Notes: a model not told the origin generated them from the sequence alone. DNA of 6,686 nt from Acidobacteriaceae bacterium (GCA_030049955.1 JASIJX010000421.1:1-6686), one strand, 5' to 3'. Shown: positions 1 to 6,686, numbered from the stretch's first letter. A program made the numbers and translations.

Positions 1-2357
1 GCCCAGGCCAGAGAGAGTCCGTCGAAAGTGGCCGTGCCGCGGCCCATCTCATCCAGAAGAATGAGAGACCGCTTCGTTGCAGTGTTCAGGATGGTTGCCG
101 TCTCTGTCATCTCGACCATGAACGTCGACCGGCCGCGAGCCACGTTGTCGCTGGCGCCGATGCGCGTGTAGATGCGGTCGACAAGGCCGAGGCGCAGCGA
201 ACCGGCAGGAACGAAGCTGCCCATCTGCGCCATCAGCACCAGCATGGCGGCCTGGCGCAGGTAGGTGCTCTTGCCGCCCATGTTGGGCCCGGTGATGAGC
301 AGCAGGCCTGGGCCATTGTCGGTGGCGCTTAGGTAAAGGTCGTTGGCGATGAAGCGGCCCATGAAACGGTCTTGGCGCGTCTCTTCCATCCATTGCTCGA
401 TGACCGGATGCCGCGCGGCGACGGCCTCGAGAACTGGCTCGTCTGCAAGCTGCGGGCGCGCGTAGTGGCGTAGAGCGGCGAGATGAGCAAAACTGGCTAG
501 AAGGTCCGCTTCAGCAACGGCCGCGGAGCTGCGCCGGATGCGGCCGGCGTTTGCGAGCACAGAGCGGCGTAGCTCGGCAAAAATACGCTTCTCGATCTCG
601 ATGCAGCGATCATGCGCAGTGAGAATCTTGCGCTCGTACTCCTTAAGCTCGGGCGTGGTAAAGCGCTCGGCGTTCACCAGCGTCTGCTTGCGTTCATAAT
701 CGGTGGGAACTAGCGCGAGGTTGGCTTTCGTTACCTCGATGTAGTATCCAAAAACCGAGTTGTAGCGCACCTTGAGCGAGCCAATGCCGGTGCGCTGGCG
801 CTCGCGTTCTTCAATAGCCGCAATAGCCTGACGGCCGGACGAGGACACAGTGCGCAGGTCATCAAGCTCGGCGTCCACACCGGACGCAATCGCGCCGCCA
901 TCGGCCAGCGTAAGCGGCGGCTCGGTGACAAGCGTGCGCTCGATCTCGATGGTGGTGTCGTCGAGCGTGTCCAGCCGCGCGCCGATGGCGCGCCACAAGG
1001 GCGCTGCCATGGTGTCGAGCGCGGTTTTAAGAGCTGGCAAAGGGCTGAGGCTCGCGGCCAGCGCGCGCACGTCGCGTGGTCCGGCCGAGTCGAGCGAGAG
1101 TCGCGCGAGCAGCCGTTCGAGGTCGAGAATGCCGGAAAATGCGCGGCGGATTTCCTCGCGCTTCAGCAGGTCGCCGTGGGCCTCGGCCACAGCCTCAAAC
1201 CGCGCCGCAATCTGCGCGGCGTCATTGAGTGGCCGCAGGATGGTGGCGCGCAACAGGCGCTTGCCCATCGGCGTAAGGCAGGCATCGAGCGTGTGGAAGA
1301 GCGTTGCCCGATCGTCCTGCCCGGCAAAGAGCGGCTCGACGAGTTCGAGATTGCGCACCGTTACCTGATCGAGTTCGAGCGCGGTCGAGTGTTCCTCGAA
1401 CTTCAGGCCGTCGATGTGCAGCGCTTCGTTCTTTTGCGTGCTGCGGACGTAATGCAGCGCGGCGCCGGCGGCGATAGCGGCGGCTTCGTGGCCGGTTAGG
1501 CCGAAGCCCTCGAGCGAACGCACGTTGAGCTGCCGCTCAACCAGCGGGATGGCGAACTCGGCGGTCCACACCCAGTCATCCACGCGCGTGCGCGCCGCGA
1601 TGCGGTCGAGCTGCGCGGGCAATTCGGCGCTTGCGGCCAACAGCACCTCGCTTGGCGCGGCCAGCAGCAGCTCTTCAACAGCCTGCGCGCGGGCCTTCTC
1701 GCCGCGAAACTCCGCGGCGCGGAAGTCGCCGGTAGATACGTCGAGCAGGGCGATGGCGCAGACCTTGTCCGTGTGCCCCACCCTCGCGACGTCTTTGTTT
1801 TTGTCGCTAGGGTGGGCGCGGATTTCAGTTTCCAAAAGCGCCGCCAGAAAATTGTTCCGCTCCTGGCCGAGGGCGGCATCGAGCGCGGTGCCCGGGGTAA
1901 GCACGCGTGTCACTTCGCGCCGGACAATCTTCTTCGCGAGCTTTGGATCCTCCATCTGATCGCAGAGAGCGATGCGGTAGCCGCGCCGCAGCAGCTTAGA
2001 CAGGTACTGCTCGACTGCGTGGTAAGGCACGCCGCACATGGGCACTTGCCGCTCGCGATCGCGCGCGGTGAGCGTGAGCTGGAGTTCCCGGCTGGCGACG
2101 GTGGCGTCGTCGTAAAAGAGCTCATAAAAGTCCCCCATGCGAAAGAAGAGCAGGGCATCGGGGTTCTCGCGCTTGGCAGCCGCCCACTGGCGCATGAAAG
2201 GCGTGAGCTCAGAAGCGTTCTTTTCGGCCGGAACCGGCGACAAGGCAAAATCGTTGCATGTCTCGGCCGGCGGGGCGCCATTTGCCTCCGTCTCTGAGGA
2301 AAAAACAGATGATCTGGCGATGGCTGGCTGTTTCCCGCCCGGCGGTTTTACCTCCAT
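1..2357 (-). CDS. mutS: DNA mismatch repair protein MutS (C-terminus cut by window edge)
   Basis: MutS is the ATPase that recognises base mismatches and small loops after replication and recruits MutL. From the ATG at 2357, 785 residues are visible. The mismatch-recognition motif GDFYELF lies at residues 75-81, with the Phe-X-Glu wedge at F77 and E79. The connector core LLDVSTGDF follows an unusual insert at about residues 181-195. Walker A GPNMGGKST is at 690-698, the ABC signature ending GRSTF at 742-746, and Walker B ILLDE with D769 and E770. All of these anchors share one reading frame, so there is no frameshift. The C-terminal end, including the usual helix-turn-helix and tail, lies off the left edge. 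The start is uncertain. ATG 2357 is the only in-frame ATG before the stop at 2622-2624, but it gives about 41 residues more than E. coli MutS ahead of the first conserved block and has no clear ribosome binding site. Confidence 0.95.
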   Translation of the reverse strand, partial: MEVKPPGGKQPAIARSSVFSSETEANGAPPAETCNDFALSPVPAEKNASELTPFMRQWAAAKRENPDALLFFRMGDFYELFYDDATVASRELQLTLTARDRERQVPMCGVPYHAVEQYLSKLLRRGYRIALCDQMEDPKLAKKIVRREVTRVLTPGTALDAALGQERNNFLAALLETEIRAHPSDKNKDVARVGHTDKVCAIALLDVSTGDFRAAEFRGEKARAQAVEELLLAAPSEVLLAASAELPAQLDRIAARTRVDDWVWTAEFAIPLVERQLNVRSLEGFGLTGHEAAAIAAGAALHYVRSTQKNEALHIDGLKFEEHSTALELDQVTVRNLELVEPLFAGQDDRATLFHTLDACLTPMGKRLLRATILRPLNDAAQIAARFEAVAEAHGDLLKREEIRRAFSGILDLERLLARLSLDSAGPRDVRALAASLSPLPALKTALDTMAAPLWRAIGARLDTLDDTTIEIERTLVTEPPLTLADGGAIASGVDAELDDLRTVSSSGRQAIAAIEERERQRTGIGSLKVRYNSVFGYYIEVTKANLALVPTDYERKQTLVNAERFTTPELKEYERKILTAHDRCIEIEKRIFAELRRSVLANAGRIRRSSAAVAEADLLASFAHLAALRHYARPQLADEPVLEAVAARHPVIEQWMEETRQDRFMGRFIANDLYLSATDNGPGLLLITGPNMGGKSTYLRQAAMLVLMAQMGSFVPAGSLRLGLVDRIYTRIGASDNVARGRSTFMVEMTETATILNTATKRSLILLDEMGRGTATFDGLSLAW
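1777..1816. repeat. Imperfect hairpin (palindromic element) embedded in frame in mutS
   Basis: The left arm cccaccctcgcgac (1777-1790) and right arm gtcgctagggtggg (1803-1816) are inverted copies matching at 13 of 14 positions, separated by a T-rich 12-base loop. On the mutS strand the element is read through in frame and encodes AHPSDKNKDVARVGH (residues 181-195). This sits just before the conserved LDVSTGDF strand of the connector domain. E. coli and B. subtilis MutS have only a short linker there, as I remember them. A near-perfect stem in coding DNA, exactly where extra residues appear, suggests insertion of a small palindromic repeat, comparable in principle to the Rickettsia palindromic elements found inside genes. 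No second copy is visible in this window, so the repetitive nature is inferred. Confidence 0.7.
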
Positions 2358-2678
2358 CACGGCAGTGCGGGGCGCGCCACCGGTCGATTGTTCATCCCTG
2401 ATCACAATGGTTCTTAGGGTAACGTGCCGGAAGCTGCGAAGGGTAGTGAGCGGTCGTGCAAAACGGGGTAGGAATTCCGCGTACGGGCCCAAGCCAAAAA
2501 GAAACCTTGATGCTGCTTGGCGCCGCAGTGGCGACAGCAGCGCTCTCAGCCCATTCGATTTACCATGGAAGAGTATATTCTTGCGTTTGTTTTCGGGCGG
2601 CTGAGGCTCAGGAATTGTGAGTCAGCAGTGACTTACGACACGGTAAGGCGTCCGTAAACCCTTTAAAGTGAGATAGAG
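2358..2678. other. Divergent intergenic region between mutS and the hem operon
   Basis: This gap of about 320 bases separates the minus-strand mutS from the plus-strand hem genes and should hold both promoters. The mutS reading frame stays open upstream to a stop at 2622-2624, with a GTG at 2405 but no further ATG, so part of the gap could be mutS leader. A TATATT at 2574-2579 resembles a -10 box but has no good -35 at the right distance, and I call no promoter. The side nearest the hem genes is less GC-rich and holds a partial palindrome (2618-2635) and CTTTAAAG (2661-2668). No RNA gene, riboswitch or believable small gene was seen. Confidence 0.6.
2618..2635. promoter_or_regulatory. Partial palindrome upstream of the hem operon, possible operator
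   Basis: TGAGTCAGCAGTGACTTA forms arms of seven bases around a 4-base centre, matching at six of seven positions (core AGTCA/TGACT). It ends 43 bases before the ATG of the first hem-operon gene, a plausible place for a regulator to bind. It does not match any operator I can name with confidence, and an 18-base imperfect palindrome can occur by chance. Confidence 0.25.
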
Positions 2679-3515
2679 ATGTATCTCCTCTGGCTCCGAG
2701 TCGCCACCATCCTCTACGCAGCCGGCTGTGTGGCCGTCGTTCCGGCGGTCTTGCATAACGCGGAGCGTTGGCGCAGGGCCTGCGTCCATCTGGCCGGCCT
2801 CGCATTTTTCTTTCATTTTGTCTCGGCAGTCGAGATGCTGGTGCAGGCACACCGCTGGACGCCAGTAGGCGGTCGTGAGATCGAATCCCTGCTGGGGTTT
2901 GCTGTCGCAGCGCTGTTTTTTCTGGTCTGGTGGATTTACGATGCGGTTTCGCTCGGCATCTTCGCACTGCCAGCAACGTTTCTTCTGGTCCTGGTTCCGG
3001 CGCTCGGTCCTGGCCGTTATATATTCCCGTCGGAGGGAGTACGCATAAGCTGGCTGGTGGCGCACATTGTGGCGTTGCTGCTGGCCTATGCGGCCCTGTG
3101 CTTCAGTCTGTTGGCCTCAGTGCTTTATCTCGTTCAGGAGCGTCGGATCAAATCCAAGCTCAAGAGCGGCCGGCGAGCGTGGTGGGTGGCGTTTGACTGG
3201 CTGCCGCCGCTTGAAACGCTTGAGCGGATCGCGCACGCCACGCTCGAGTTCGGCTTTCCCTGCATGACGGTCGGACTTGTCATAGGCTCGGTTCTGGCGC
3301 AGGAGACGGCGCTGGGCGACGCCTACTTCCGCGACCCCAAGGTGATCGCTTCCTTTGCTATGTGGGTCGTGTATGTGCTGCTGCTGCTCATTCGCCGCGG
3401 CGCGGGCCTGCGCGGCCGCCGGGCGGCCTATGTTTCGGGCGCTGTCGTGGCCGTCATGATGGCCGTATGGGTTGCCAACTACTTTAGCCGCGTCCATAGG
3501 TTCGGGGTGCTATGA
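2679..3515 (+). CDS. HemX/CcsA-family cytochrome c assembly membrane protein
   Basis: This is a 278-residue integral membrane protein of the cytochrome c assembly family (CcmC/CcsA/HemX type). About eight hydrophobic segments are visible, roughly at 3-24, 36-56, 70-88, 90-108, 124-150, 192-208, 222-238 and 250-268. Histidines in or near membrane segments (H37, H46, H129, H186) could bind haem. The stretch DPKVIASFAMWVVYVLLLL (219-237) corresponds to the family's conserved DPK...W..Y helix, but the tryptophan-rich WWD loop of true CcsA/CcmC haem handlers is not seen before it. This favours a HemX-like protein. In Bacillus subtilis, HemX is encoded beside hemA and lowers HemA abundance, and the position here, overlapping hemA by four bases, fits such a role. 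A cytochrome c maturation role remains possible. The ATG at 2679 opens directly into the first membrane helix, with only a weak upstream GTGAG-type binding site. Confidence 0.85.
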   Translation: MYLLWLRVATILYAAGCVAVVPAVLHNAERWRRACVHLAGLAFFFHFVSAVEMLVQAHRWTPVGGREIESLLGFAVAALFFLVWWIYDAVSLGIFALPATFLLVLVPALGPGRYIFPSEGVRISWLVAHIVALLLAYAALCFSLLASVLYLVQERRIKSKLKSGRRAWWVAFDWLPPLETLERIAHATLEFGFPCMTVGLVIGSVLAQETALGDAYFRDPKVIASFAMWVVYVLLLLIRRGAGLRGRRAAYVSGAVVAVMMAVWVANYFSRVHRFGVL

Positions 3516-4867
3516 CGCTGGCGCTCATCGGCGTGAATCACAAGACGGCGCCTATCGCACTGCGCGAGCGCGTGGCCATCGGCCGCGACGACCTGCCGCA
3601 GGCCTTGCGCGCACTGGCCGCTCTGCCGGGCGTCGCCGAGTGCATGATCGTTTCCACCTGCAACCGCGTGGAACTGATCGCCGCAGTCGAGTCACAGGAC
3701 GTCGGCCTCAATGGATTTCTCGCGGCCTATTTCGGCATCGAGGATGCAGTGCTGAGGCCGCATCTTTATTCATATCGCGACAAGGATGCTGTCGCCCATC
3801 TGTTCCGCATGGCCGCAAGCCTGGATTCAATGGTCGTGGGCGAGCCGCAGATTCTGGGTCAGGTGAAAGAGGCTTTCGCGGCGGCACGAGCCGCGGGTAC
3901 GGTGGCTGGCCAGTTCGAGCACCTGCTGCAAAGCGCCTTTTCCGCGGCGAAAAAGGCGCGAAGCGAAACTGGCATCGGATCGAATTCGGTCTCGATTGCC
4001 TCGGTAGCCGTGGAAATGGCCCGCAAGATCTTCGGCGCGCTGCACGGGCGAACTGTTTTCCTGGTGGGCGCGGGCAAAATGAGCGAGGTAGCGGCGCGCC
4101 ATCTCGTTGAGCAGGGGGTTGGGGCGATTCTGGTTACCAACCGCACACGGGAGCGCGCCGAGCGCATAGCCAAGGAGTTCTGCGGACGCGTGATTGCCCA
4201 GGTCGTCGATTTTGCTCAGTTGCATGAGGCTGCCAGCGAGGCCGACATCGTCATCAGCTCCACCGGCGCGCCGCATCCCATCTTTCGCCGCGAACATGGC
4301 CACGCATTTCTGCATCGACGCAAGAACCGGCCCATGTTCTTCATCGATATTGCGGTGCCCCGCGACGTTGATCCCGCGATGAACGATCTCGACGGCATCT
4401 TCGTGTACGACATCGACGACCTGCAGCAGGTGGCCGTAGCGCACATGGAAGAGCGCAGCCGCCAGGCCGTGGATGCCGAAATACTCATCGCCGCAGAGGT
4501 GGAGCGTTTCCACCAACAGCAGCGCGCCGTGAACGTGGCGCCGGCGATCATGGCGTTGCAGCGGCGGGCCGAAGAGATCCGGCAGAGCGAGTTGCAAAGA
4601 GTGCAGGCACGGCTGGGTGTGCTCACGACCGAGCAACTTGCGGCCATTGAAGCGCTCACCCGCGGTCTGGTGAACAAGTTTCTCCATCCGCCCATGCAGG
4701 CGCTCAAGCAGGCAGCGCGCGAAAACGACACGGTGCGGCTTGAGGCGGTGTGCGAGGAGTGGTCGGTCTCGGCAGCGCCGCTGGATGGCACGGAGGCTAA
4801 GCCGCCTGCAGCCGAGAAGACTGAGCGCGACGTGGTGCAGCGCCCAGCCGCAGAGGTACGGCGATGA
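3512..4867 (+). CDS. hemA: Glutamyl-tRNA reductase
   Basis: HemA reduces glutamyl-tRNA(Glu) with NADPH to glutamate-1-semialdehyde, the first committed step of C5-pathway tetrapyrrole synthesis in the cytoplasm. The 451-residue protein has the N-terminal GVNHKTAP motif (7-14), the catalytic cysteine C50 in STCNRVE, and the family signature around LDSMVVGEPQILGQVK (104-119). An NADPH-binding Rossmann loop GAGKMS lies at 187-191 with flanking residues. IDIAVPRDVDP follows at 278-288, and the helical dimerisation domain runs from about 315 to 415. The last 30 residues are a charged, Pro/Ala-rich tail that is probably disordered. The length is slightly above the usual 410-450. The ATG overlaps the upstream stop as ATGA (3512-3515), and the stop overlaps hemC in the same way, implying translational coupling. 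No N-terminal haem-regulatory lysine pair of the enterobacterial kind is evident. Long open frames on the opposite strand are GC-rich shadows. Confidence 0.97.
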   Translation: MTLALIGVNHKTAPIALRERVAIGRDDLPQALRALAALPGVAECMIVSTCNRVELIAAVESQDVGLNGFLAAYFGIEDAVLRPHLYSYRDKDAVAHLFRMAASLDSMVVGEPQILGQVKEAFAAARAAGTVAGQFEHLLQSAFSAAKKARSETGIGSNSVSIASVAVEMARKIFGALHGRTVFLVGAGKMSEVAARHLVEQGVGAILVTNRTRERAERIAKEFCGRVIAQVVDFAQLHEAASEADIVISSTGAPHPIFRREHGHAFLHRRKNRPMFFIDIAVPRDVDPAMNDLDGIFVYDIDDLQQVAVAHMEERSRQAVDAEILIAAEVERFHQQQRAVNVAPAIMALQRRAEEIRQSELQRVQARLGVLTTEQLAAIEALTRGLVNKFLHPPMQALKQAARENDTVRLEAVCEEWSVSAAPLDGTEAKPPAAEKTERDVVQRPAAEVRR

Positions 4868-5817
4868 ACCTGCGCATCGGCAGTCGCGGCTCGCAGCTTG
4901 CGCTCTGGCAGGCGAACCACATTGCTTCACTGCTGCGCATTGAAGGCCACGCGGTCGAAATCGAAATCATCAAGACCACTGGCGACCGGCTGCAAGAAGT
5001 GACTTTCGCGCAGGTGGGCACGAAAGGCATGTTCACGAAAGAGATCGAAGAGGCGCTGGCCAGCGGCCGCATTGATCTCGCCGTACATTCGCTCAAAGAT
5101 TTGCCCACCGACCTGCCGGAGCCATTTACGCTTGCCGCTACGCCGCCACGTGCTGACCCGCGCGACGTGTTCGTTTCAATGAATCATCTTAGTCTTGCCG
5201 CGCTGCCCCACGGCGCCCGCGTGGGGACTAGCAGCCAGCGCCGTCGCGCGCAGTTGATGGCGCTGCGTCCGGACCTTGAAGCGGTGGAATTTCGCGGCAA
5301 CGTGGACACGCGATTGCGCAAGCTGGCCGATGGACAGGTGGATGCGATCCTATTGGCCGCGGCCGGTCTCGACCGGCTGGGCCGCACCGACTGGGTGCGC
5401 GAGCGGCTGGCTCCGCAGGAGTTTTGCCCCGCAGCCGGCCAGGGTGCACTGGCCATCGAGACGCGCCGTGATGACGTTGCCACGCTCGAAGCCATCGCCT
5501 TTCTCGATCATGACGATACGCGCTTTGCTGTGACGGCGGAACGTACCGCTTTGGCTGCTCTCGGCGGCGGTTGCCAGGTGCCCATCGGAATCTACTGCCG
5601 ACCCTGTGAGGCCCATCGGCGGACAGATCCCGAGCCGTGGGATGAAATCTTTGGAGTAGTGGCTTCGCCGCAGACCGGAGGGATTGTGCGCGTGCAGCAT
5701 CGCGCGTCCCGCCGCGATGCCGTGGCGCTGGGACAGCTAACTGCGCAGTTGCTCCGCGATGCAGGCGCCGAGGCGTTGCTTGCCAATGAAGCGGAGCCGG
5801 CGGGCGGAGCCGCATGA
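4864..5817 (+). CDS. hemC: Porphobilinogen deaminase (hydroxymethylbilane synthase)
   Basis: HemC joins four porphobilinogen molecules into the linear tetrapyrrole hydroxymethylbilane, using a covalently bound dipyrromethane cofactor. The 317-residue protein shows the N-terminal RIGSRGSQLALWQA block (4-17) and VHSLKDLP (74-81) with catalytic D79. The substrate-binding arginines lie in GTSSQRR (121-127) and FRGNVDTR (143-150), followed by AAGQGALAIE (190-199). The cofactor-attachment cysteine is C237 in GGGCQVPIG, equivalent to E. coli C242. All three domains are present and the length is normal. Just after the cofactor loop there is C245-x-x-C248 in a segment slightly longer than in E. coli. 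The gene overlaps hemA and hemD by ATGA at both ends. Upstream of the start is a modest AGAGGT binding site (from about 4853). Confidence 0.97.
   Translation: MNLRIGSRGSQLALWQANHIASLLRIEGHAVEIEIIKTTGDRLQEVTFAQVGTKGMFTKEIEEALASGRIDLAVHSLKDLPTDLPEPFTLAATPPRADPRDVFVSMNHLSLAALPHGARVGTSSQRRRAQLMALRPDLEAVEFRGNVDTRLRKLADGQVDAILLAAAGLDRLGRTDWVRERLAPQEFCPAAGQGALAIETRRDDVATLEAIAFLDHDDTRFAVTAERTALAALGGGCQVPIGIYCRPCEAHRRTDPEPWDEIFGVVASPQTGGIVRVQHRASRRDAVALGQLTAQLLRDAGAEALLANEAEPAGGAA
5806..5817 (+). promoter_or_regulatory. Ribosome binding site and ATGA overlap deciding the hemD start
   Basis: GGAG at 5806-5809 stands four bases before the ATG at 5814, which shares bases with the hemC stop TGA (5815-5817). 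A second ATG at 5818 is in another frame. The overlap allows ribosomes ending hemC to restart on hemD, and the same ATGA arrangement occurs at 3512-3515 and 4864-4867. Confidence 0.6.
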
Positions 5818-6665
5818 ATGGACCGCTGGCGGGCCGGCGCGTACTGGTGACGCGCGCCGCGCACCAGGCCGGCAAGCTGAGCGAAGGCCTGCGCGCGCTG
5901 GGCGCGGAGCCGGTCGAAGTGCCGGTGCTGGAGATTCGGCCCCCGCGCGATCTTGCGCCGCTCGACGCTGCCTTGCAGCAACTCAACAGCTACGACTGGC
6001 TGATCATTACCAGTGCAAACACGGTGCGCGCTATCGTGGATCGCGCGGCTATGATCGGTATCTTGCTGCGCGACGCCGTAACGCCGCAAGTTGCTGCCGT
6101 GGGTGAAGCAACAGCCAATACTGCTCGCGATGCGGGTTTCACCGTCGCGATTGTTCCAGAAAATTACGTCGCCGAGAGCCTCGTTGAAGGTTTTTTTCAG
6201 CGGCCAGGAAGTTGGCGCAACGTAACTCGTGCCGAAGCCGCCGAAATCAATCAGGGGGCTTTGTTTCCTCCAGAAAGCTTTCGCAGTCAGCGCATTCTCA
6301 TTGCACGGGCCGAGGTTGCGCGCGATGTCATTCCAGAAGCATTGCGCGCAGCCGGAGCGGAGGTGGATGTCATCGACGCCTATCGAAATGTGCTGCCCGA
6401 GTCAGCGCCCGCGCTGTTGCGTGCGGCACTTGAGAAGAGAATCGATGCGGCAACGTTTACCAGCTCATCAAGCGTGACGCATCTTGCCGCGGCGGCGCAG
6501 GCTGCAGATGTGACGTTTCCGTTTGCCGGCGTGCCGGCGATTTCGATCGGGCCGATCACCAGCGCCACGCTGCGCGAGCATGGCTGGGAACCGGCAGCGG
6601 AAGCGACGAAATCGGATATCGGCGGGCTAATCGCGGCGGCATGCAAAGCTCTCAGTAGAGACTGA
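5814..6665 (+). CDS. hemD: Uroporphyrinogen-III synthase
   Basis: HemD cyclises hydroxymethylbilane while inverting ring D, giving uroporphyrinogen III, the precursor of haem, sirohaem and cobalamin. This family diverges strongly in sequence, but the landmarks are clear. They are VLVTRAAHQAGKLSEGLRALGA (10-31, two halves of one block), the PVLEIRPP strand, DWLIITSANTV (61-71), VAAVGEATA, ILIARAEVARDVIPEALRAAGA, FTSSSSV (215-221), and SIGPITSATLREHGWEP (244-260). The bilobal fold is complete. At 283 residues it is longer than the usual 240-265. The excess lies at about residues 128-159, between the first-lobe helix LVEGF and the strand RILIARAE, where most relatives have a short linker. As the last gene visible in the operon it starts by ATGA overlap with hemC behind a GGAG site, and ends 21 bases before the window edge. 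Confidence 0.93.
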   Translation: MNGPLAGRRVLVTRAAHQAGKLSEGLRALGAEPVEVPVLEIRPPRDLAPLDAALQQLNSYDWLIITSANTVRAIVDRAAMIGILLRDAVTPQVAAVGEATANTARDAGFTVAIVPENYVAESLVEGFFQRPGSWRNVTRAEAAEINQGALFPPESFRSQRILIARAEVARDVIPEALRAAGAEVDVIDAYRNVLPESAPALLRAALEKRIDAATFTSSSSVTHLAAAAQAADVTFPFAGVPAISIGPITSATLREHGWEPAAEATKSDIGGLIAAACKALSRD

Positions 6666-6686
6666 GCACGATTTTCAAAGAAGTGC
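6666..6686. other. Short sequence after hemD to the window edge
   Basis: Only 21 bases follow the hemD stop. GCAC at 6666-6669 and GTGC at 6683-6686 are inverted copies but make just a 4-base stem with a 13-base loop and no T-run, so I do not call a terminator. Whether the operon continues (for example with hemB or hemE) cannot be seen. Confidence 0.5.

Noticed and set aside
2054..2063. Perfect palindrome CGCGATCGCG
   Set aside because: It is a single occurrence in GC-rich mutS coding sequence, explained by codons; one copy gives no evidence of a repeat family.
1910..2281. Minus-strand ATG at 2281 behind GGAGG
   Set aside because: The binding site is only three bases away and the ATG is out of frame with MutS; its product is a basic low-complexity shadow. 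It does not mark a mutS start without a frameshift, and none is needed.
850..2297. Several plus-strand open frames of 100-175 codons across mutS
   Set aside because: The minus strand encodes an intact MutS with all its motifs in one frame; these translations are Ser/Arg/Ala-rich and look like antisense shadows.
2574..2579. TATATT as a possible -10 box
   Set aside because: No hexamer resembling TTGACA stands 16-18 bases upstream, and it would leave a leader of about 100 bases, so a promoter call is unsupported.
2137..2604. Plus-strand open frame of 155 codons entering the intergenic region
   Set aside because: About half overlaps the mutS N-terminal region in antisense, and the translation shows no recognisable fold or motif.
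3827..4930. Long open frame (367 codons) on the minus strand opposite hemA
   Set aside because: It lies wholly antisense to an unmistakable hemA, its translation is rich in Arg, His and Cys with no recognisable domain, and GC-rich coding DNA commonly produces such shadows.
6666..6686. GCAC/GTGC inverted repeat after hemD as a terminator
   Set aside because: A 4-base stem with a 13-base loop and no T-tract is too weak, and the window ends immediately.

Overview
The window reads as an ordinary chromosomal housekeeping segment from a GC-rich bacterium. The gene content and protein style (a MutS carrying an in-frame palindromic insert, and a hemX/ccsA-like gene leading hemA-hemC-hemD) would suit an Acidobacteriota (Terriglobia-like) genome. 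That assignment is inferred from general familiarity and is not shown by any marker here. There are no RNA genes, insertion sequences, CRISPR arrays or phage genes.

Left part (1-2357, minus strand): the mismatch-repair ATPase gene mutS. It is intact in reading frame as far as it can be seen, but its C-terminal end lies beyond the left edge. The frame shows no frameshift from the mismatch-recognition motif GDFYELF to the Walker A and Walker B motifs. About a quarter of the way into the gene is a 40-base imperfect hairpin (1777-1816). It is translated in frame and adds about 15-19 residues at a place where MutS proteins usually have a short loop.

Middle (2358-2678): a gap of about 320 bases between divergently transcribed genes. 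It must hold the promoters for both directions. I see only a partial palindrome at 2618-2635 and no convincing -35/-10 pair.

Right part (2679-6665, plus strand): four tightly packed genes, hemX/ccsA-like, hemA, hemC and hemD. Each junction is a 4-base ATGA overlap, so this is almost certainly one translationally coupled operon. HemA (glutamyl-tRNA reductase) makes glutamate-1-semialdehyde. HemC (porphobilinogen deaminase) polymerises porphobilinogen to hydroxymethylbilane, and HemD (uroporphyrinogen-III synthase) closes the ring. The steps between HemA and HemC (HemL, HemB) and those after HemD are not encoded here. The leading membrane protein belongs to the cytochrome c assembly / HemX family and probably links haem synthesis to its regulation or use.

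I found no new multi-gene system. The points most worth a second look are the palindrome inside mutS, an unusual internal segment in HemD, and the HemX-like protein ahead of hemA.
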